Below, piece by piece: positions 54,515 to 64,000 of a stretch of DNA of 64,000 nt (the first letter of the stretch is position 1; each line of letters starts with the position of its first letter). This DNA comes from Salinisphaera sp. T31B1 (GTDB lineage Bacteria; Pseudomonadota; Gammaproteobacteria; Nevskiales; Salinisphaeraceae), in assembly GCF_040361275.1 (NCBI RefSeq), contig NZ_APNH01000004.1, positions 62,001 to 126,000 on the forward strand, given 5' to 3'. A program made the translations under genes and the position numbers. The notes beneath the pieces are model-generated. The model saw nothing but the letters and a program-made list of their open reading frames with translations. It had not been told where the DNA came from and searched no databases.

Positions 54515-55729
54515 GTGCGTACGGCTGCTTATTTGCTGATCGCGCTGGCCGTCGGGTGCAGTGCGTCGATGACGGTATTCGCCGCCGAGCGCGTGGACGC
54601 CCAGGTCGAGCGCGGCGAGTATCTGGCGCGTGCGGCCGACTGTGCGGCCTGTCATACGGCGAAGGGGGGCACGCCCTATGCCGGCGGCCATCCGATCGAC
54701 ACGCCGTTCGGCACCGTCTACGGCACCAACATCACGCCCGACAAGCAGTACGGCATCGGCGACTACAGCGCGGACGATTTCTATCACGTGCTCACTCAAG
54801 GTGAGCTGCCGGATGGCACGCAGCTGTATCCGGCCATGCCTTATACCGCCTATCACGACATCGCGCGCGAGGACTCGGATGCGATGTATGCCTACTTCAT
54901 GAGCCTCGACGGCGTGCACGCCGCCGGCCCGCAAACCGACCTGTCGTGGCCGTTCTCGATGCGCTGGACCTTGAACGTCTGGAACTGGATGTTCGCCGGA
55001 TCCGATACGTCCGGCCCGCCGGCGGACGACGACCCGCAGTCCGGCCGCGGGCGCTACCTTGTGGACACGCTGGGCCATTGCGGCCAGTGTCATACGCCGC
55101 GCAACATGCTCGGCGCGGTCGAGAGCGACAAGCGCCTGCAGGGCGCGGTGATCGCCGGCTACGAGGCACCGAATCTGCTGCCGACATCACTGGCTTCGCG
55201 CGGCTGGGACACCGACTCGCTTCGGACCTTTCTGCGTGAAGGGCGGAGCCGGCAGGGCAGCATGTATAGCGAGATGTACCCGGTATTCCATCACAGCACG
55301 CGGTATCTGAACGACGCGGATCTGGCCGCGATGACCGGCTACCTGCTGGGCGCCGAGCCGCCGGCACCGAAAACGATCAGCGCCGCAACCGACCTCGGTG
55401 ACGACCCGGGACGTCAGCTCTATCTCAACAGCTGTGCCGGCTGTCACGGCGCACAGGGTCAGGGCGCGGCTCAGGTCGCCTCGGCGATGACCGGCAATAC
55501 GACGCTGCGACTGGACAGTCCGCGCAATCTGGTGAAGATCATTCACGACGGGATCGCCGCACGGCAATTCAATGGCACAGAGCGCGCGCAGGCCATGCCG
55601 GGCTTTGCCGACAAGCTCAGCGACGATGAGATCGCGACGCTGGCAACCTATCTGCGCCGACAGTGGGGGGGCCAGAAAACGCCGGTCGATGCAACACAAG
55701 TGGCCGACATGACGGACACAAAGCAATAA
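54515..55729 (+). CDS. Triheme cytochrome c electron acceptor subunit
   Basis: 404 aa from the GTG at 54515, two bases after the 2Fe-2S gene. A signal peptide (about 23 residues, to MTVFA) directs it to the periplasm or inner-membrane face. Three heme sites: CAACH (Cys43-His47), CGQCH (from Cys189) and CAGCH (from Cys307), the arrangement of alcohol/aldehyde/nicotinate dehydrogenase cytochrome subunits. It should carry electrons from the molybdenum enzyme to the respiratory chain. Confidence 0.91.
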   Translation: MRTAAYLLIALAVGCSASMTVFAAERVDAQVERGEYLARAADCAACHTAKGGTPYAGGHPIDTPFGTVYGTNITPDKQYGIGDYSADDFYHVLTQGELPDGTQLYPAMPYTAYHDIAREDSDAMYAYFMSLDGVHAAGPQTDLSWPFSMRWTLNVWNWMFAGSDTSGPPADDDPQSGRGRYLVDTLGHCGQCHTPRNMLGAVESDKRLQGAVIAGYEAPNLLPTSLASRGWDTDSLRTFLREGRSRQGSMYSEMYPVFHHSTRYLNDADLAAMTGYLLGAEPPAPKTISAATDLGDDPGRQLYLNSCAGCHGAQGQGAAQVASAMTGNTTLRLDSPRNLVKIIHDGIAARQFNGTERAQAMPGFADKLSDDEIATLATYLRRQWGGQKTPVDATQVADMTDTKQ

Positions 55730-55763
55730 ACTGCGCCTCAGGCAGTTCCAATCAGGTGCTTCA

Positions 55764-57458
55764 ATGACGACACACGGCAGCAAACGCCCCCTCTATATCC
55801 CCTACGCCGGTCCGACGCTGCTCGAGATGCCGCTGCTCAACAAGGGTAGTGCGTTCGACGCCGACGAGCGGGTGGCCTTCAATCTGATCGGGCTGCTGCC
55901 GCAGAACGTGGAAACGATCGAAGAGCAGGTCGATCGGGCCTACCAGCAGTACACCACGTGTACGAACGATCTGGACAAGCATATCTATCTGCGCGGTATC
56001 CAGGATGACAACGAGACCATGTTCTTCCGGCTGCTCGAAGACCATCTCGAAGAGATGCTGCCGATCATCTATACGCCGACCGTCGGGCAGGCCTGCGAGA
56101 AGTTCTCCGAAATCTACCGCAATCACCGCGGCATCTTCATCTCCTATCCGGACCGGCACCGGATCGACGACATCATCCGCAGTGCCACCAAGGATAACGT
56201 CAAGGTCATCGTGATCACCGATGGCGAGCGTATTCTGGGTCTGGGTGATCAGGGTATCGGGGGGATGGGCATTCCCATCGGCAAGCTGTCGTTGTACTCG
56301 GCCTGTGGCGGCATCAGCCCGGCGTATACGCTGCCGATGGTTCTGGACGTGGGCACCAACAATCAGGAACTACTCGACGACGAGATGTACATGGGCTGGC
56401 GCCATGAGCGCATCGGCGACGCAGAGTACGCCGAATTCGTGGATCTGGTCATCCAGGCCATCCGCCGGCGCTGGCCGAACGTGCTGCTGCAGTTCGAGGA
56501 TTTCGCCCAGCGCAATGCGCTTCCGTTGCTGTCCCGCTATCGCGATCAGCTGTGCTGTTTCAACGACGATATTCAGGGTACGGCCGCCGTGTGCGTGGGT
56601 TCGTTGTTGGCCGCGTGCAAGGCCAAGAACGAATCCATCGCCGATCAGACCGTGGCCTTCGTGGGCGCCGGGTCGGCCGGCTGCGGTATCGCCGAGCAGA
56701 TCATCGCCGCGATGGTGGACGAGGGGCTGACCGACAGCCAGGCACGGGCCCGTATCTACATGATCGACCGGAATGGCCTGCTCACCGACAGCATGGCGAG
56801 CCTGCCCGATTTCCAGCGGCGGCTGGCGCATCCCAAGGCACGTATCGAGGAATGGGGCGAGGATACCGAAGAGGATCCGATCCTGACGGTCATCGAACAT
56901 GCACGGCCGACCGTGCTCATCGGCGTATCGGGCCAGCGTGGTCTGTTCTCTCGTGAGGTGATTCAGCGCATGCATTCGCATTGCGCGCATCCGTTCGTCA
57001 TGCCGTTATCCAATCCCACGTCCAAGGTCGAGGCCACGCCCGCCGAGATCCTCGAGTGGACCGACGGCGCGGCGCTCGTGGCTACCGGCAGCCCCTTCGA
57101 TCCGGTCGAGATCGGCGATCGCACGATCCCGATCGCCCAGTGCAACAATGCCTATATCTTTCCCGGCATCGGCCTCGGCGTAGTGGCGGCCCAGGCACGA
57201 CGAGTGACCGAGAACATGATCATGAGCGCCTCGCGCGCACTGGCCGAGATGTCGCCGCTGGGCGTCGATGGCGAAGGTGCGCTGCTGCCGCCGCTGGAGC
57301 GGGTACGTGAGCTGAGCCAATCGATCGCGGTGGCCGTCGCTCGTCAGGCACAGGCCGACGGTGTGGCGCTCAAGTCCTCCGAAGACGCCATTCGGGAAAG
57401 CGTAGCGCGCAACTTCTGGTACCCGCGCTATCGTCGGTATCGGCGTGCCGCGTTCTAG
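55764..57458 (+). CDS. maeA: NAD-dependent malic enzyme
   Basis: Oxidatively decarboxylates malate to pyruvate. 564 aa, matching E. coli MaeA/SfcA (565 aa). Signature regions: [17 protein letters not shown] near residue 108, the metal/substrate region [11 protein letters not shown] near 266, [13 protein letters not shown] (NAD fold) near 305 and [13 protein letters not shown] near 415. It is the last gene of the + strand run, 34 bases after the cytochrome gene. After the beta-hydroxyaspartate cycle gives oxaloacetate, and malate from it, this enzyme would make pyruvate for gluconeogenic or biosynthetic use. Confidence 0.94.
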   Translation: MTTHGSKRPLYIPYAGPTLLEMPLLNKGSAFDADERVAFNLIGLLPQNVETIEEQVDRAYQQYTTCTNDLDKHIYLRGIQDDNETMFFRLLEDHLEEMLPIIYTPTVGQACEKFSEIYRNHRGIFISYPDRHRIDDIIRSATKDNVKVIVITDGERILGLGDQGIGGMGIPIGKLSLYSACGGISPAYTLPMVLDVGTNNQELLDDEMYMGWRHERIGDAEYAEFVDLVIQAIRRRWPNVLLQFEDFAQRNALPLLSRYRDQLCCFNDDIQGTAAVCVGSLLAACKAKNESIADQTVAFVGAGSAGCGIAEQIIAAMVDEGLTDSQARARIYMIDRNGLLTDSMASLPDFQRRLAHPKARIEEWGEDTEEDPILTVIEHARPTVLIGVSGQRGLFSREVIQRMHSHCAHPFVMPLSNPTSKVEATPAEILEWTDGAALVATGSPFDPVEIGDRTIPIAQCNNAYIFPGIGLGVVAAQARRVTENMIMSASRALAEMSPLGVDGEGALLPPLERVRELSQSIAVAVARQAQADGVALKSSEDAIRESVARNFWYPRYRRYRRAAF

Positions 57459-58098
57459 GCGCCGCGCCCAGGCCACGCACTGACCGGGCCGGTTCGTCTC
57501 GGCGCCCGCCGAGCCGCGCCGTTGCGTTACGGTATCCCACGCCCCGGACACGCGGGCCGGCGAAGTTGAACGCCACCCGGGCCGGGCGCCCCGGCCGACG
57601 GTTGTCCAGGTGCGTGACACGCCGTGCGGTACGCCTGGCTTGCGGCGCTGGCCCGCTGCCGTCGTATACCCGGCCTGCCGAGGGCGCGCGCGTCGGCTCA
57701 AATCGCCATCGCCCAGGGTCGGTCGCCGGCGTTCGGATCGCGCGGCCGCGCACCCGGGGCTACCCGGATGCGCGATACCGCCATTCGGACTGGCGCGCAC
57801 TTGCGCCCCCCCAGGTGCCCCTCGTACCGGGCTAAGACCAAAGTCGTGCGGCAACATGCATGCCGGCTCTGGGGGTGCCGCGAATTCGCTGCCAGGCTCC
57901 GGCCGACGGGCTCCGGCGAGGCAGCCGGTTAAACGCCACCGACCGTTCGGCAATGGTGGCTGTCGTCGTGCGGTCGACTGCCAGGTTGTGTATCGGCCGT
58001 CGTTTCGGCGTAATTCGGGACGAGCGATAACAAAACGAGGGCGCGGCAATCGATCGCGGACCCGATCGGCTTGCCGGAGCCCGTGCGAGGAAGAGGCG
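57459..58098. other. Gene-free stretch
   Basis: 640 bases between maeA and the acyl-CoA synthetase. Open frames in it are chance Arg/Gly-rich runs, and the longest merely extends the synthetase upstream. No terminator hairpin with a T-run follows maeA that I could see. Confidence 0.45.
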
Positions 58099-59781
58099 AT
58101 GACACCACAGCCAAGCTATGTGCACGGCGCCAGCCCGGCCAGCCTGTTGGGCAGCACGATCGGTCAGGCGTTCGATTCGGCGGTCGCCCGCTGGCCCGAC
58201 CGATGCGCACTGGTCAGCCGGCATCAGAACGTGCGGTGGACCTATGCCGAGCTGGGGCATCGGGTCGATGCCTATGCCGCGGCGTTCGTGGCCATGGGCC
58301 TGGTGCCGGGCGACCGGATCGGAATCTGGTCGCATAACTGTGCCGAATGGCTGATCACCCAGTACGCCAGTGCCAAGGCAGGGCTGGTGCTGGTCAACGT
58401 CAACCCGGCCTATCGGCGGGCCGAGGTCGAATATGCGCTGGCCAAGGTCGGGGCGAAGGCACTGGTGGTCATGCCGCAGCACGCAACCAGCGACTATATC
58501 GCGCTGTTGCAGTCGTTGTTGCCCGAGTTGGCCGAGGCGCCGCCCGGCGAATTGCACAGCGCCGCGTTACCTGAATTGCGGTGGGTGATACGACTGGGTG
58601 AACAGGACACGCCGGGCATGGTTCGCTTCGACGATCTGCCCGAGCGCGCGGGGCCGTCGCACCAGGCGCGCGTCGCGGCGCTGGGCGCCGAACTGCAGGC
58701 CGACGAGCCGATCAACATCCAGTTCACGAGCGGCACCACGGGGCGGCCCAAGGGGGCGACACTGTCCCACCACAATATTCTCAACAACGGTTACTTCGTC
58801 GGTCGGGGCATGAACCTGAGCGCCGACGATGCGATCTGTGTGCCGGTGCCGCTGTATCACTGTTTCGGCATGGTGATGGGCAATCTGGCCGCGGTCACGC
58901 ACGGTAGCGCGGTGGTCTATCCGGCCGGCGCGTTTGATGCGAGCGCCACGCTCGAAGCCGTGGCCGCCGAACGCTGTACTGCGCTATTCGGTGTGCCCAC
59001 GATGTTCATCGCCGAAATGGGCCTGGCCGATTTCGCCGACTTCGACCTGGCCAGCCTGCGGACCGGGATCATGGCCGGCTCGCCCTGCCCACGGGCGGTG
59101 ATGCAGCGCGTGATCGACGAGATGCACATGGACGAGGTCACCATCGCCTACGGCATGACCGAAACCTCGCCGGTGAGCTGTCAGACCGCGGTGGACGATG
59201 AACTCGAAGCACGCGTGGCCAGCGTCGGCCGGGTTCATCCGCATCTGGAGATCAAGATCGTCGATGCATCTTCACGCGTGGTGCCGCGTGGCCAACCGGG
59301 GGAGTTCTGTACGCGCGGCTATAGCGTGATGCTCGGCTACTGGGACGAGATCGAACGGACACGCGAGGCGATCGATGCCGCACGCTGGATGCATACCGGT
59401 GATCTGGCCGTCATGGACGACGCCGGCTACTGCCGCATCATCGGGCGGCTCAAGGATATGGTCATCCGGGGCGGCGAGAACGTCTATCCGCGCGAGATCG
59501 AGGAATATCTGTATCGTCATCCGGCCGTGGCCGATGTCCAGGTCATCGGTGTGCCCGATGCGCGCTACGGCGAGGAACTGTGCGCGTGGGTCCAGCTCAC
59601 CGCCGCCGGGCAGCTCGACGAAGCGGGGTTGCGGGCCTTTTGCGAAGGTGAGATCGCGCATTACAAGATCCCGCGCTATGTACGCTTTGTCGATGCGTTC
59701 CCGCTGACCGTGACCGGCAAGGTGCAGAAATTCCGCATGCGGGAGCAGATGATCGCCGAGCTCGGGCTCGCCGAGGACTGA
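58099..59781 (+). CDS. Acyl-CoA synthetase (AMP-forming)
   Basis: 560-aa ANL-superfamily ligase from the ATG at 58099 (AGGAAGAGG upstream). P-loop [16 protein letters not shown] near residue 207-222, AYGMTETSP near 350, TGDLAVMD near 433, and the C-terminal lysine region [12 protein letters not shown]. It activates a fatty or other carboxylic acid to its CoA ester; the overall sequence is like FadD-type/medium-chain AMP-dependent synthetases. The frame opens at 57610 but lacks homology there. Substrate is not predictable. Confidence 0.92.
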   Translation: MTPQPSYVHGASPASLLGSTIGQAFDSAVARWPDRCALVSRHQNVRWTYAELGHRVDAYAAAFVAMGLVPGDRIGIWSHNCAEWLITQYASAKAGLVLVNVNPAYRRAEVEYALAKVGAKALVVMPQHATSDYIALLQSLLPELAEAPPGELHSAALPELRWVIRLGEQDTPGMVRFDDLPERAGPSHQARVAALGAELQADEPINIQFTSGTTGRPKGATLSHHNILNNGYFVGRGMNLSADDAICVPVPLYHCFGMVMGNLAAVTHGSAVVYPAGAFDASATLEAVAAERCTALFGVPTMFIAEMGLADFADFDLASLRTGIMAGSPCPRAVMQRVIDEMHMDEVTIAYGMTETSPVSCQTAVDDELEARVASVGRVHPHLEIKIVDASSRVVPRGQPGEFCTRGYSVMLGYWDEIERTREAIDAARWMHTGDLAVMDDAGYCRIIGRLKDMVIRGGENVYPREIEEYLYRHPAVADVQVIGVPDARYGEELCAWVQLTAAGQLDEAGLRAFCEGEIAHYKIPRYVRFVDAFPLTVTGKVQKFRMREQMIAELGLAED

Positions 59782-60048
59782 TCGGCACAGCCGACGTCCG
59801 CCGCGCGAACGGCGGTCCGGACCGGGCCCGGATACATCGACGCCGGTAGAGATCGTTCGGGACATCAAGCGTGGATGCCGGGCCCAAGCGGGCCACACGG
59901 CGTGAGCGCCCATGCCGTATGCCGGGGCGATCGACATGCCGGGCGAAGACGGCGACCATCCCCGTCAGGCCAGTTCCCGATACGACAGAGCCCGGCTTTC
60001 CTGCGCCAGGGCGTCGCGTGCACTCGCGCCGGTTGTGTCGGCTGGGCC

Positions 60049-60888
60049 TCAGCCCGGCGGGCGATGATACCGGCCGGCCAGGGCTGCCAGGTAGCGCTCG
60101 GCCGAACGCTGGACCTTGGTATCGGCCCGCTCGTGCACGATCGTCTGCCACCAGCCGCCGTAGAGGGTGTCGAACCGGTAGGCAGCGACGGTCGTGGCGA
60201 TCCGCTCGACCTCGAAGGCGGGCAAAGGAATCGTGTTGGGGTAGCTGTACATGAAGCTCACCCAGTCGCGGTCGGCGACCACCTGCACGATATCGCCGCT
60301 GAGAAGTGCGCCCTCCGGACGGCTCTGCCCCTGCCAGTGCAATACCGTGCCGCCGGGGAAATGACCGCCCAGGCGTACCAGCGTCAGGTCGTCATTCAGC
60401 ACATGGCGGTCACCTTCCCAGAACCGGATTCGCGCGTCATCGCGCATCACCCAGTCACGGTCTTGGGCATGCAACAGCACCGGCGCATCGAACGCCTGTG
60501 CCCAGTCCACCATGGCGGTGTAGAAATGCGGATGCGAGATCGCAATCGCGTCGACGCCGCCCAACGCGTTCACGCCGGCCACGGTGGCTTCGTCCATCAG
60601 GCTGGTACAGTCCCAGAGGAGATTGAGCCCGCCGCTGCGCACGAGCAGGGCGCGCTGGCCGATGGCGAACTCGGGCTCGGTGCCGATACCGTACAGCCGG
60701 TCGTCGACACGTTCGATACGTGCGCTGTGCGTAGCCGCCAGTTCGGACGGCATCATCCACTGCTGGCCGTCCGGGCCGACGAATTGCCGGACATCCTCGC
60801 AGACGGGGCAGTGCGCGGGTGGCTTCGGCGTCGGCCTGAACTGCGTGCCGCAGGTCACGCACAGCCATGGGATCCCGGCGTCAGCCAC
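60049..60888 (-). CDS. MBL-fold metallohydrolase-like protein with N-terminal zinc ribbon
   Basis: 279 aa from the GTG at 60888, overlapping the cbpM stop. The N-terminus has a rubredoxin-like ribbon, CVTCGTQF and CPVCEDV (two Cys-x2-Cys). A beta-lactamase fold follows, but the usual His-x-His-x-Asp-His is changed to SHPHFYTAMVDW; GGHFPGGTVLHW and SGDIVQVV match later family motifs. It may have altered metal content or activity. The annotation of biochemical function is open. Third gene of cbpA-cbpM-MBL. Confidence 0.75.
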   Translation of the reverse strand: MADAGIPWLCVTCGTQFRPTPKPPAHCPVCEDVRQFVGPDGQQWMMPSELAATHSARIERVDDRLYGIGTEPEFAIGQRALLVRSGGLNLLWDCTSLMDEATVAGVNALGGVDAIAISHPHFYTAMVDWAQAFDAPVLLHAQDRDWVMRDDARIRFWEGDRHVLNDDLTLVRLGGHFPGGTVLHWQGQSRPEGALLSGDIVQVVADRDWVSFMYSYPNTIPLPAFEVERIATTVAAYRFDTLYGGWWQTIVHERADTKVQRSAERYLAALAGRYHRPPG

Positions 60889-61198
60889 GCTCGGCGAGTG
60901 CGTCAAGGCGCGCGCGCAGGGCCGTGATCTCGTCCATGAGCTCCAGCGCGAGCGCGAGACCGGAGACGTTGACGCCGAGATCGCGGTGCAGGCGGGCGGC
61001 GGTATGCACACGCGGCAGGTGGGTGGCGGCGAATTCCCAGCGGGAGCCCCGCTGTTGCGGCTCGATCACGCCTTCTTCGACGAGCAGCGTGATCCATTCC
61101 GCCTGAACGCCGGCCGATCGACACAGTTGGCCGAGCGTCAGGGTGGAACGGGTTTCGACGATTTCACAGGTCACCGTCGTGTGATCGCGATTTGCCAT
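60881..61198 (-). CDS. cbpM: Chaperone modulator CbpM
   Basis: 105-aa MerR-like protein that binds the J-domain of CbpA and inhibits it. ATG at 61198, two bases after the cbpA stop; the frame to 61456 lies inside cbpA. Typical sequence: STLTLGQLCRSAGVQAEWITLLVEEGVIEP, helix-turn-helix-like, then a helical coiled C-terminus (ALALELMDEITALRARL). Co-transcribed with cbpA. Confidence 0.88.
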   Translation of the reverse strand: MANRDHTTVTCEIVETRSTLTLGQLCRSAGVQAEWITLLVEEGVIEPQQRGSRWEFAATHLPRVHTAARLHRDLGVNVSGLALALELMDEITALRARLDALAERG

Positions 61199-61200
61199 GA

Positions 61201-62175
61201 TCAGACTCCCATTGCCGCGCGCGGATTGAACGCCATCGTATCGGCCATGTCCTGGTAAAGCTTGCGTGCGGCATCGCTGTCGGCCGGGGGCAGGACGATA
61301 CGCAATACCGCATACAGATCGCCCGGCGTGCGCCCGGGCATGCCGCGGCCCTTGAGCCGCAAGCGCCGGCCGCCGTTGGAGTTGGGCGGGATCTTCAGGT
61401 CCACCGGCCCGGCCGGGGTCGGCGTCTTGACCGTGGCCCCGAGTGCCGCTTCCCATGGAGCGACCGGCAGGTCGACGATCAGATCGGACCCGTCCAGGCG
61501 ATACAGCGGATGGGTGCGGAAGCCGATTTCCAGATACAGGTCGCCGGCCGGGGCATCTCCGATACCCGGCGTGCCCTGGCCGGTCAGGCGCAGCTGCTGA
61601 CCGGCTCGTACGCCCTTGGGCACGGTGACCTTGAGCGAGCGGGTGCGCTCGACCACATGGCCGTGTTCGTCGATCGCGGGTGCACGCAGGCTGACCGTAC
61701 GGGTGCTGCCGGTAAAGGCATCCTCGAGATCGACTTCGATCCTCGCGGTGTGGTCCTGGCCGCGTACATGAGCCGTACCCCGGCCGCCCGCGGCACCGCC
61801 ACCGGCATAGCCGCGGCCGAACATCGACTCGAAGAAATCGCTGAAGTCGGAAGCATCGGCGCCGGTGAAACCGCCGCCGTGGAAATCGAATCCGGAGTCG
61901 GCGCCGCGGCCCGTGCCCGCGCCCGCACCTGGACGTTGTCCGGCCTCCGTGCGGCCATAACCGCCGGGCGGGATCTGGTCGTAGGCAGCGCGTTTTTCCG
62001 GGTCGCGAAGCACTTCGTAGGCCTCGTTGACGTCCTTGAAGCGGTCTTCCGCGTCGGCTTCCTTGCTGACATCCGGATGGTATTTGCGGGCCAGCTTTCG
62101 ATACGCACGCTTGATCTCGTCGTCGCCGGCGGATCGCTCCACGCCGAGGGTTTCGTAATAGTTCTTGTATTCCAT
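61201..62175 (-). CDS. cbpA: DnaJ-like co-chaperone CbpA
   Basis: Curved-DNA-binding/DnaJ-family protein of 324 aa. J-domain at residues 1-70 with HPDVSKE (the HPD loop), then a Gly/Ala-rich segment (about 75-135) and two C-terminal beta domains; the Cys-rich zinc domain of DnaJ is absent, as in CbpA. Stimulates DnaK ATPase and binds DNA in stress or stationary phase. ATG at 62175. Confidence 0.93.
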   Translation of the reverse strand: MEYKNYYETLGVERSAGDDEIKRAYRKLARKYHPDVSKEADAEDRFKDVNEAYEVLRDPEKRAAYDQIPPGGYGRTEAGQRPGAGAGTGRGADSGFDFHGGGFTGADASDFSDFFESMFGRGYAGGGAAGGRGTAHVRGQDHTARIEVDLEDAFTGSTRTVSLRAPAIDEHGHVVERTRSLKVTVPKGVRAGQQLRLTGQGTPGIGDAPAGDLYLEIGFRTHPLYRLDGSDLIVDLPVAPWEAALGATVKTPTPAGPVDLKIPPNSNGGRRLRLKGRGMPGRTPGDLYAVLRIVLPPADSDAARKLYQDMADTMAFNPRAAMGV

Positions 62176-62258
62176 GAGGACAGACGCAGGACCGATGATT
62201 GCCGTAGCCAGAATTTAGGTGCGCCGAGGCCTGGATTCAATCGAGTCGGGGCATGGCG

Positions 62259-62723
62259 TTACGAACGAGCGCGCCGCCGTACGGGCTTGCGCCGTATATA
62301 GAGCTGTTTTTTCGCCCGCGCGACGACGGTGCCGTCCGCGGTGGCGATATCGTTTTCGAACCAGCGTAGGTGCTTGCGGCCTCCGGCAGCGGCCTCGATC
62401 AGCTCGTCGCGGGTCGTGTCGTCCATTCGAAACTCGGCATATACCGTTTCGCGGCCGGGGGCCACGAATTCGATGGCGCCGGCCGCGTCCCATACGATGA
62501 ACCCGCGGCCCATGCGTTCGATCGCCAGAATCGCCCAGAACGGATCACACATCTTGAACAGATTGCCGCCGAACTGGGTGCCCATATAGTTGCGATTCCA
62601 GGGCCGGAACTTGAGTGCCACCCGCGCGTAGGACCAATCGGAGGCGATTGTCTCCACTCGTATGCCGCTCGCGGCGAACGGCGGCCAGGCATTCATCATG
62701 TGGCGGAGTACGAGTGGCTTCAT
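62259..62723 (-). CDS. DUF4442 hotdog-fold protein, possible thioesterase
   Basis: 154 aa. The sequence FRPWNRNYMGTQFGGNLFKMCDP near residues 40-62 is characteristic of DUF4442, a hotdog-fold family related to PaaI-type acyl-CoA thioesterases. C-terminal part is basic (RRKPVRRRARS). Located 83 bases upstream of cbpA on the same strand. Biochemical role not established. Confidence 0.83.
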   Translation of the reverse strand: MKPLVLRHMMNAWPPFAASGIRVETIASDWSYARVALKFRPWNRNYMGTQFGGNLFKMCDPFWAILAIERMGRGFIVWDAAGAIEFVAPGRETVYAEFRMDDTTRDELIEAAAGGRKHLRWFENDIATADGTVVARAKKQLYIRRKPVRRRARS

Positions 62724-63131
62724 CGGTATCTCTGGAACGGTTGTCTAGCCGCAGTCTAGGCCCTGTCGATGTTGCATACGAATCCGTACCGAACGCGGTC
62801 CCGCGGCAGCCCAGATCGTTCCGCGCGCTGCATGGCAATATCGCTTGAACGGGGGGCGTACCCAGCGGCCACGGGCTGGTGGTCGTCCGGGCGATCGGAT
62901 CCGCGCTCCCGGCTTGCCGTACCGGCGGTTTCGCGGCTCAAGGCCTCGGCACGACGAGTCGGTGGCTGACGGCTTGGCGCAACCTGTGCGCAGACACGCC
63001 TGCGGTCGGCATCCGGCACCGACGAGCCCTGATCGCGGCGGGCCGGGCTGTCACCCTGGGCGATAAGTCCGTATTGTGGGGAGGGTCAGTCATCGTATCG
63101 CCGCGTCGAGCCGGCGCTCGCCGTGGGGCCC
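62724..63131. other. Gene-free stretch
   Basis: About 400 bases divergent between the DUF4442 gene and the small membrane-protein gene. I found no gene, RNA or clear promoter; frames here have no ribosome sites. Confidence 0.45.
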
Positions 63132-63464
63132 ATGCAGAATCTCATCGATTACCTGAGCGGCATCGCCGAGGCGCACGAGGTCGATCCATTGCTATTCGTG
63201 CTCATCTATCTGGTGAGCACGCCGCCGTTTCTGCTGATCAGCGCCTGGCTGTTTCATCATATTCGAAGAGAAAAGCCGCTTGCCTTGCTGGTGCTCGGCT
63301 GGGCGTTCTGTTACTCGGCGCCGTATCTGTATGTTCTGGCCGTCGGGCGGGACCTGCCGTTCTGGGTGTATGTGATGGTGGCCTTGCTGGTGATCGGGGG
63401 CCTGGCGGTGGCCGGGCGCGGATTGCTGCGGCGTTTGCGAGCCAATCGCCAGCGCCGGGCCTGA
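63132..63464 (+). CDS. Small membrane protein, unknown
   Basis: 110 aa from the ATG at 63132 (GTGGGG upstream; a GTG at 63123 is possible). Three hydrophobic segments: about residues 18-42, 50-70 and 75-95, with short polar connectors and a basic tail (RRLRANRQRRA). I recognise no family. It is followed after 43 bases by a TauE/SafE gene and may be its partner. Confidence 0.55.
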   Translation: MQNLIDYLSGIAEAHEVDPLLFVLIYLVSTPPFLLISAWLFHHIRREKPLALLVLGWAFCYSAPYLYVLAVGRDLPFWVYVMVALLVIGGLAVAGRGLLRRLRANRQRRA

Positions 63465-63507
63465 TCGCAACTCCACCCGCCACGTCGCCGCGCGATATAC
63501 TCTCGCG

Positions 63508-64000
63508 ATGCCCGAGGCCAGCCCGCTTACCCTGACTGTCGTTGCCGCGCTGCTGGTCATCTATCTGTTCGGCGGGTTCATCAAGGGCGCCGCCGCGTTC
63601 GGCCAGCCGATGCTCACGATACCGCTGTCGAGTTTTCTGCTGCCGGTGCCGACGGCGATCGCCATCTCGATCGCGCCGGTCATGGTCGCCAATGTCGTTC
63701 AGCTCATCCAGAACCGGCGGGTGTTCCGCGCCACGTTCGTCTACTGGCCGTTCTATGTCACGCTGGTTCTGGCGATGATACTGGGTCTGGTGGTGCTCTC
63801 GAACGTCGGCCACGAGGGCCTGCTCACGCTGATCGGCACCCTCATTCTGGTGTTCGTGGCGGTACAGGCCAGCGGCTGGCAGCCGGCGATCGCGACTCCG
63901 TTGCGTGTGCGGGCGCAGCTGGTCACCGGCGCTGCATCCGGGCTGCTCGCCGGCATGACGTCTTTCGTGAGTTTCCCGTCCATCCCGGTGTTTGTGGCCG
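63508..64000 (+). CDS. TauE/SafE-family permease (cut by window end)
   Basis: Starts at the ATG at 63508 and runs off the window, so only about 164 codons are visible. The N-terminal segments with IYLFGGFIKGAAAFGQP and IAISIAPVMVANVVQ, then SGLLAGMTSFVSFP, fit the repeated pattern of TauE/SafE anion exporters. It is a second member of the family, besides that at 2485-3357. Confidence 0.8.
   Translation, partial: MPEASPLTLTVVAALLVIYLFGGFIKGAAAFGQPMLTIPLSSFLLPVPTAIAISIAPVMVANVVQLIQNRRVFRATFVYWPFYVTLVLAMILGLVVLSNVGHEGLLTLIGTLILVFVAVQASGWQPAIATPLRVRAQLVTGAASGLLAGMTSFVSFPSIPVFVA

Noticed and set aside
1-64000. CRISPR arrays, tRNA or rRNA genes, insertion sequences
   Set aside because: No regularly spaced direct repeats, no tRNA-like T-loop sequences with matching arms, no transposase and no rRNA conserved segments were found on reading through.

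Overview
This is a high-GC (roughly 65% by eye) bacterial chromosome segment. The genes point to a Gammaproteobacterium: YadG/YadH ABC exporter, YbiO-type MscS channel, CbpA/CbpM, MurI, GlpK, outer-membrane porins and periplasmic cytochromes. A halophilic or marine lineage such as Salinisphaera would fit, but no rRNA or other taxonomic marker is present. I found no tRNA, rRNA, insertion sequence, prophage or CRISPR array.

Layout. 1-12.6 kb: mixed housekeeping and transport genes (yadGH, cytochrome b561, TauE/SafE, LysE, a 60-aa secreted peptide with a structured leader, murI with an EAL phosphodiesterase, an MFS carrier, a dicarboxylate/amino-acid symporter with a serine/threonine-dehydratase-like enzyme, an SDR). 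12.8-15.9 kb: TAXI-type TRAP transporter with a terminator between its two genes. 16.7-18.6 kb: a lipoprotein and a porin with a near-consensus promoter. 19-24 kb: tadA, glpK, a tartrate/malate-type dehydrogenase, a class III aminotransferase. 24-30 kb: an Arg/His-rich lipoprotein, a YbiO-like channel, a 0.9-kb gene-free stretch with several DnaA-box-like sequences in inverted-repeat arrangement, and an SLC13-type carrier. 30-32.5 kb: an oxidoreductase, a rhodanese and a LysR regulator.

32.8-57.5 kb is the centre of the window: a nearly continuous purine-catabolism island joined to a complete beta-hydroxyaspartate cycle (BHAC). Purine side: a Tat-exported molybdenum hydroxylase with 2Fe-2S and triheme cytochrome c subunits (likely purine oxidation), 8-oxoguanine deaminase, membrane urate hydroxylase PuuD, UraH, UraD, allantoinase PuuE, a putative allantoin racemase, ureidoglycine aminohydrolase, ureidoglycolate lyase AllA, and NCS1 and NCS2 permeases. 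These convert purines to glyoxylate and ammonia. BHAC side: BhcA, BhcB, BhcC and BhcD with an IclR regulator (BhcR) and an OprD-like porin turn two glyoxylate into oxaloacetate without losing carbon. An NAD-type malic enzyme closes the island and would feed pyruvate. The only step of the route not found here is allantoate amidohydrolase. A GntR/FCD regulator lies inside, and similar AT-rich palindromic motifs precede bhcA/bhcR, gntR, puuD and uraD/allA.

57.5-64 kb: an acyl-CoA synthetase, an MBL-fold protein with a zinc ribbon downstream of cbpM and cbpA, a DUF4442 thioesterase-like protein, a small membrane protein and a TauE/SafE permease cut by the window end.
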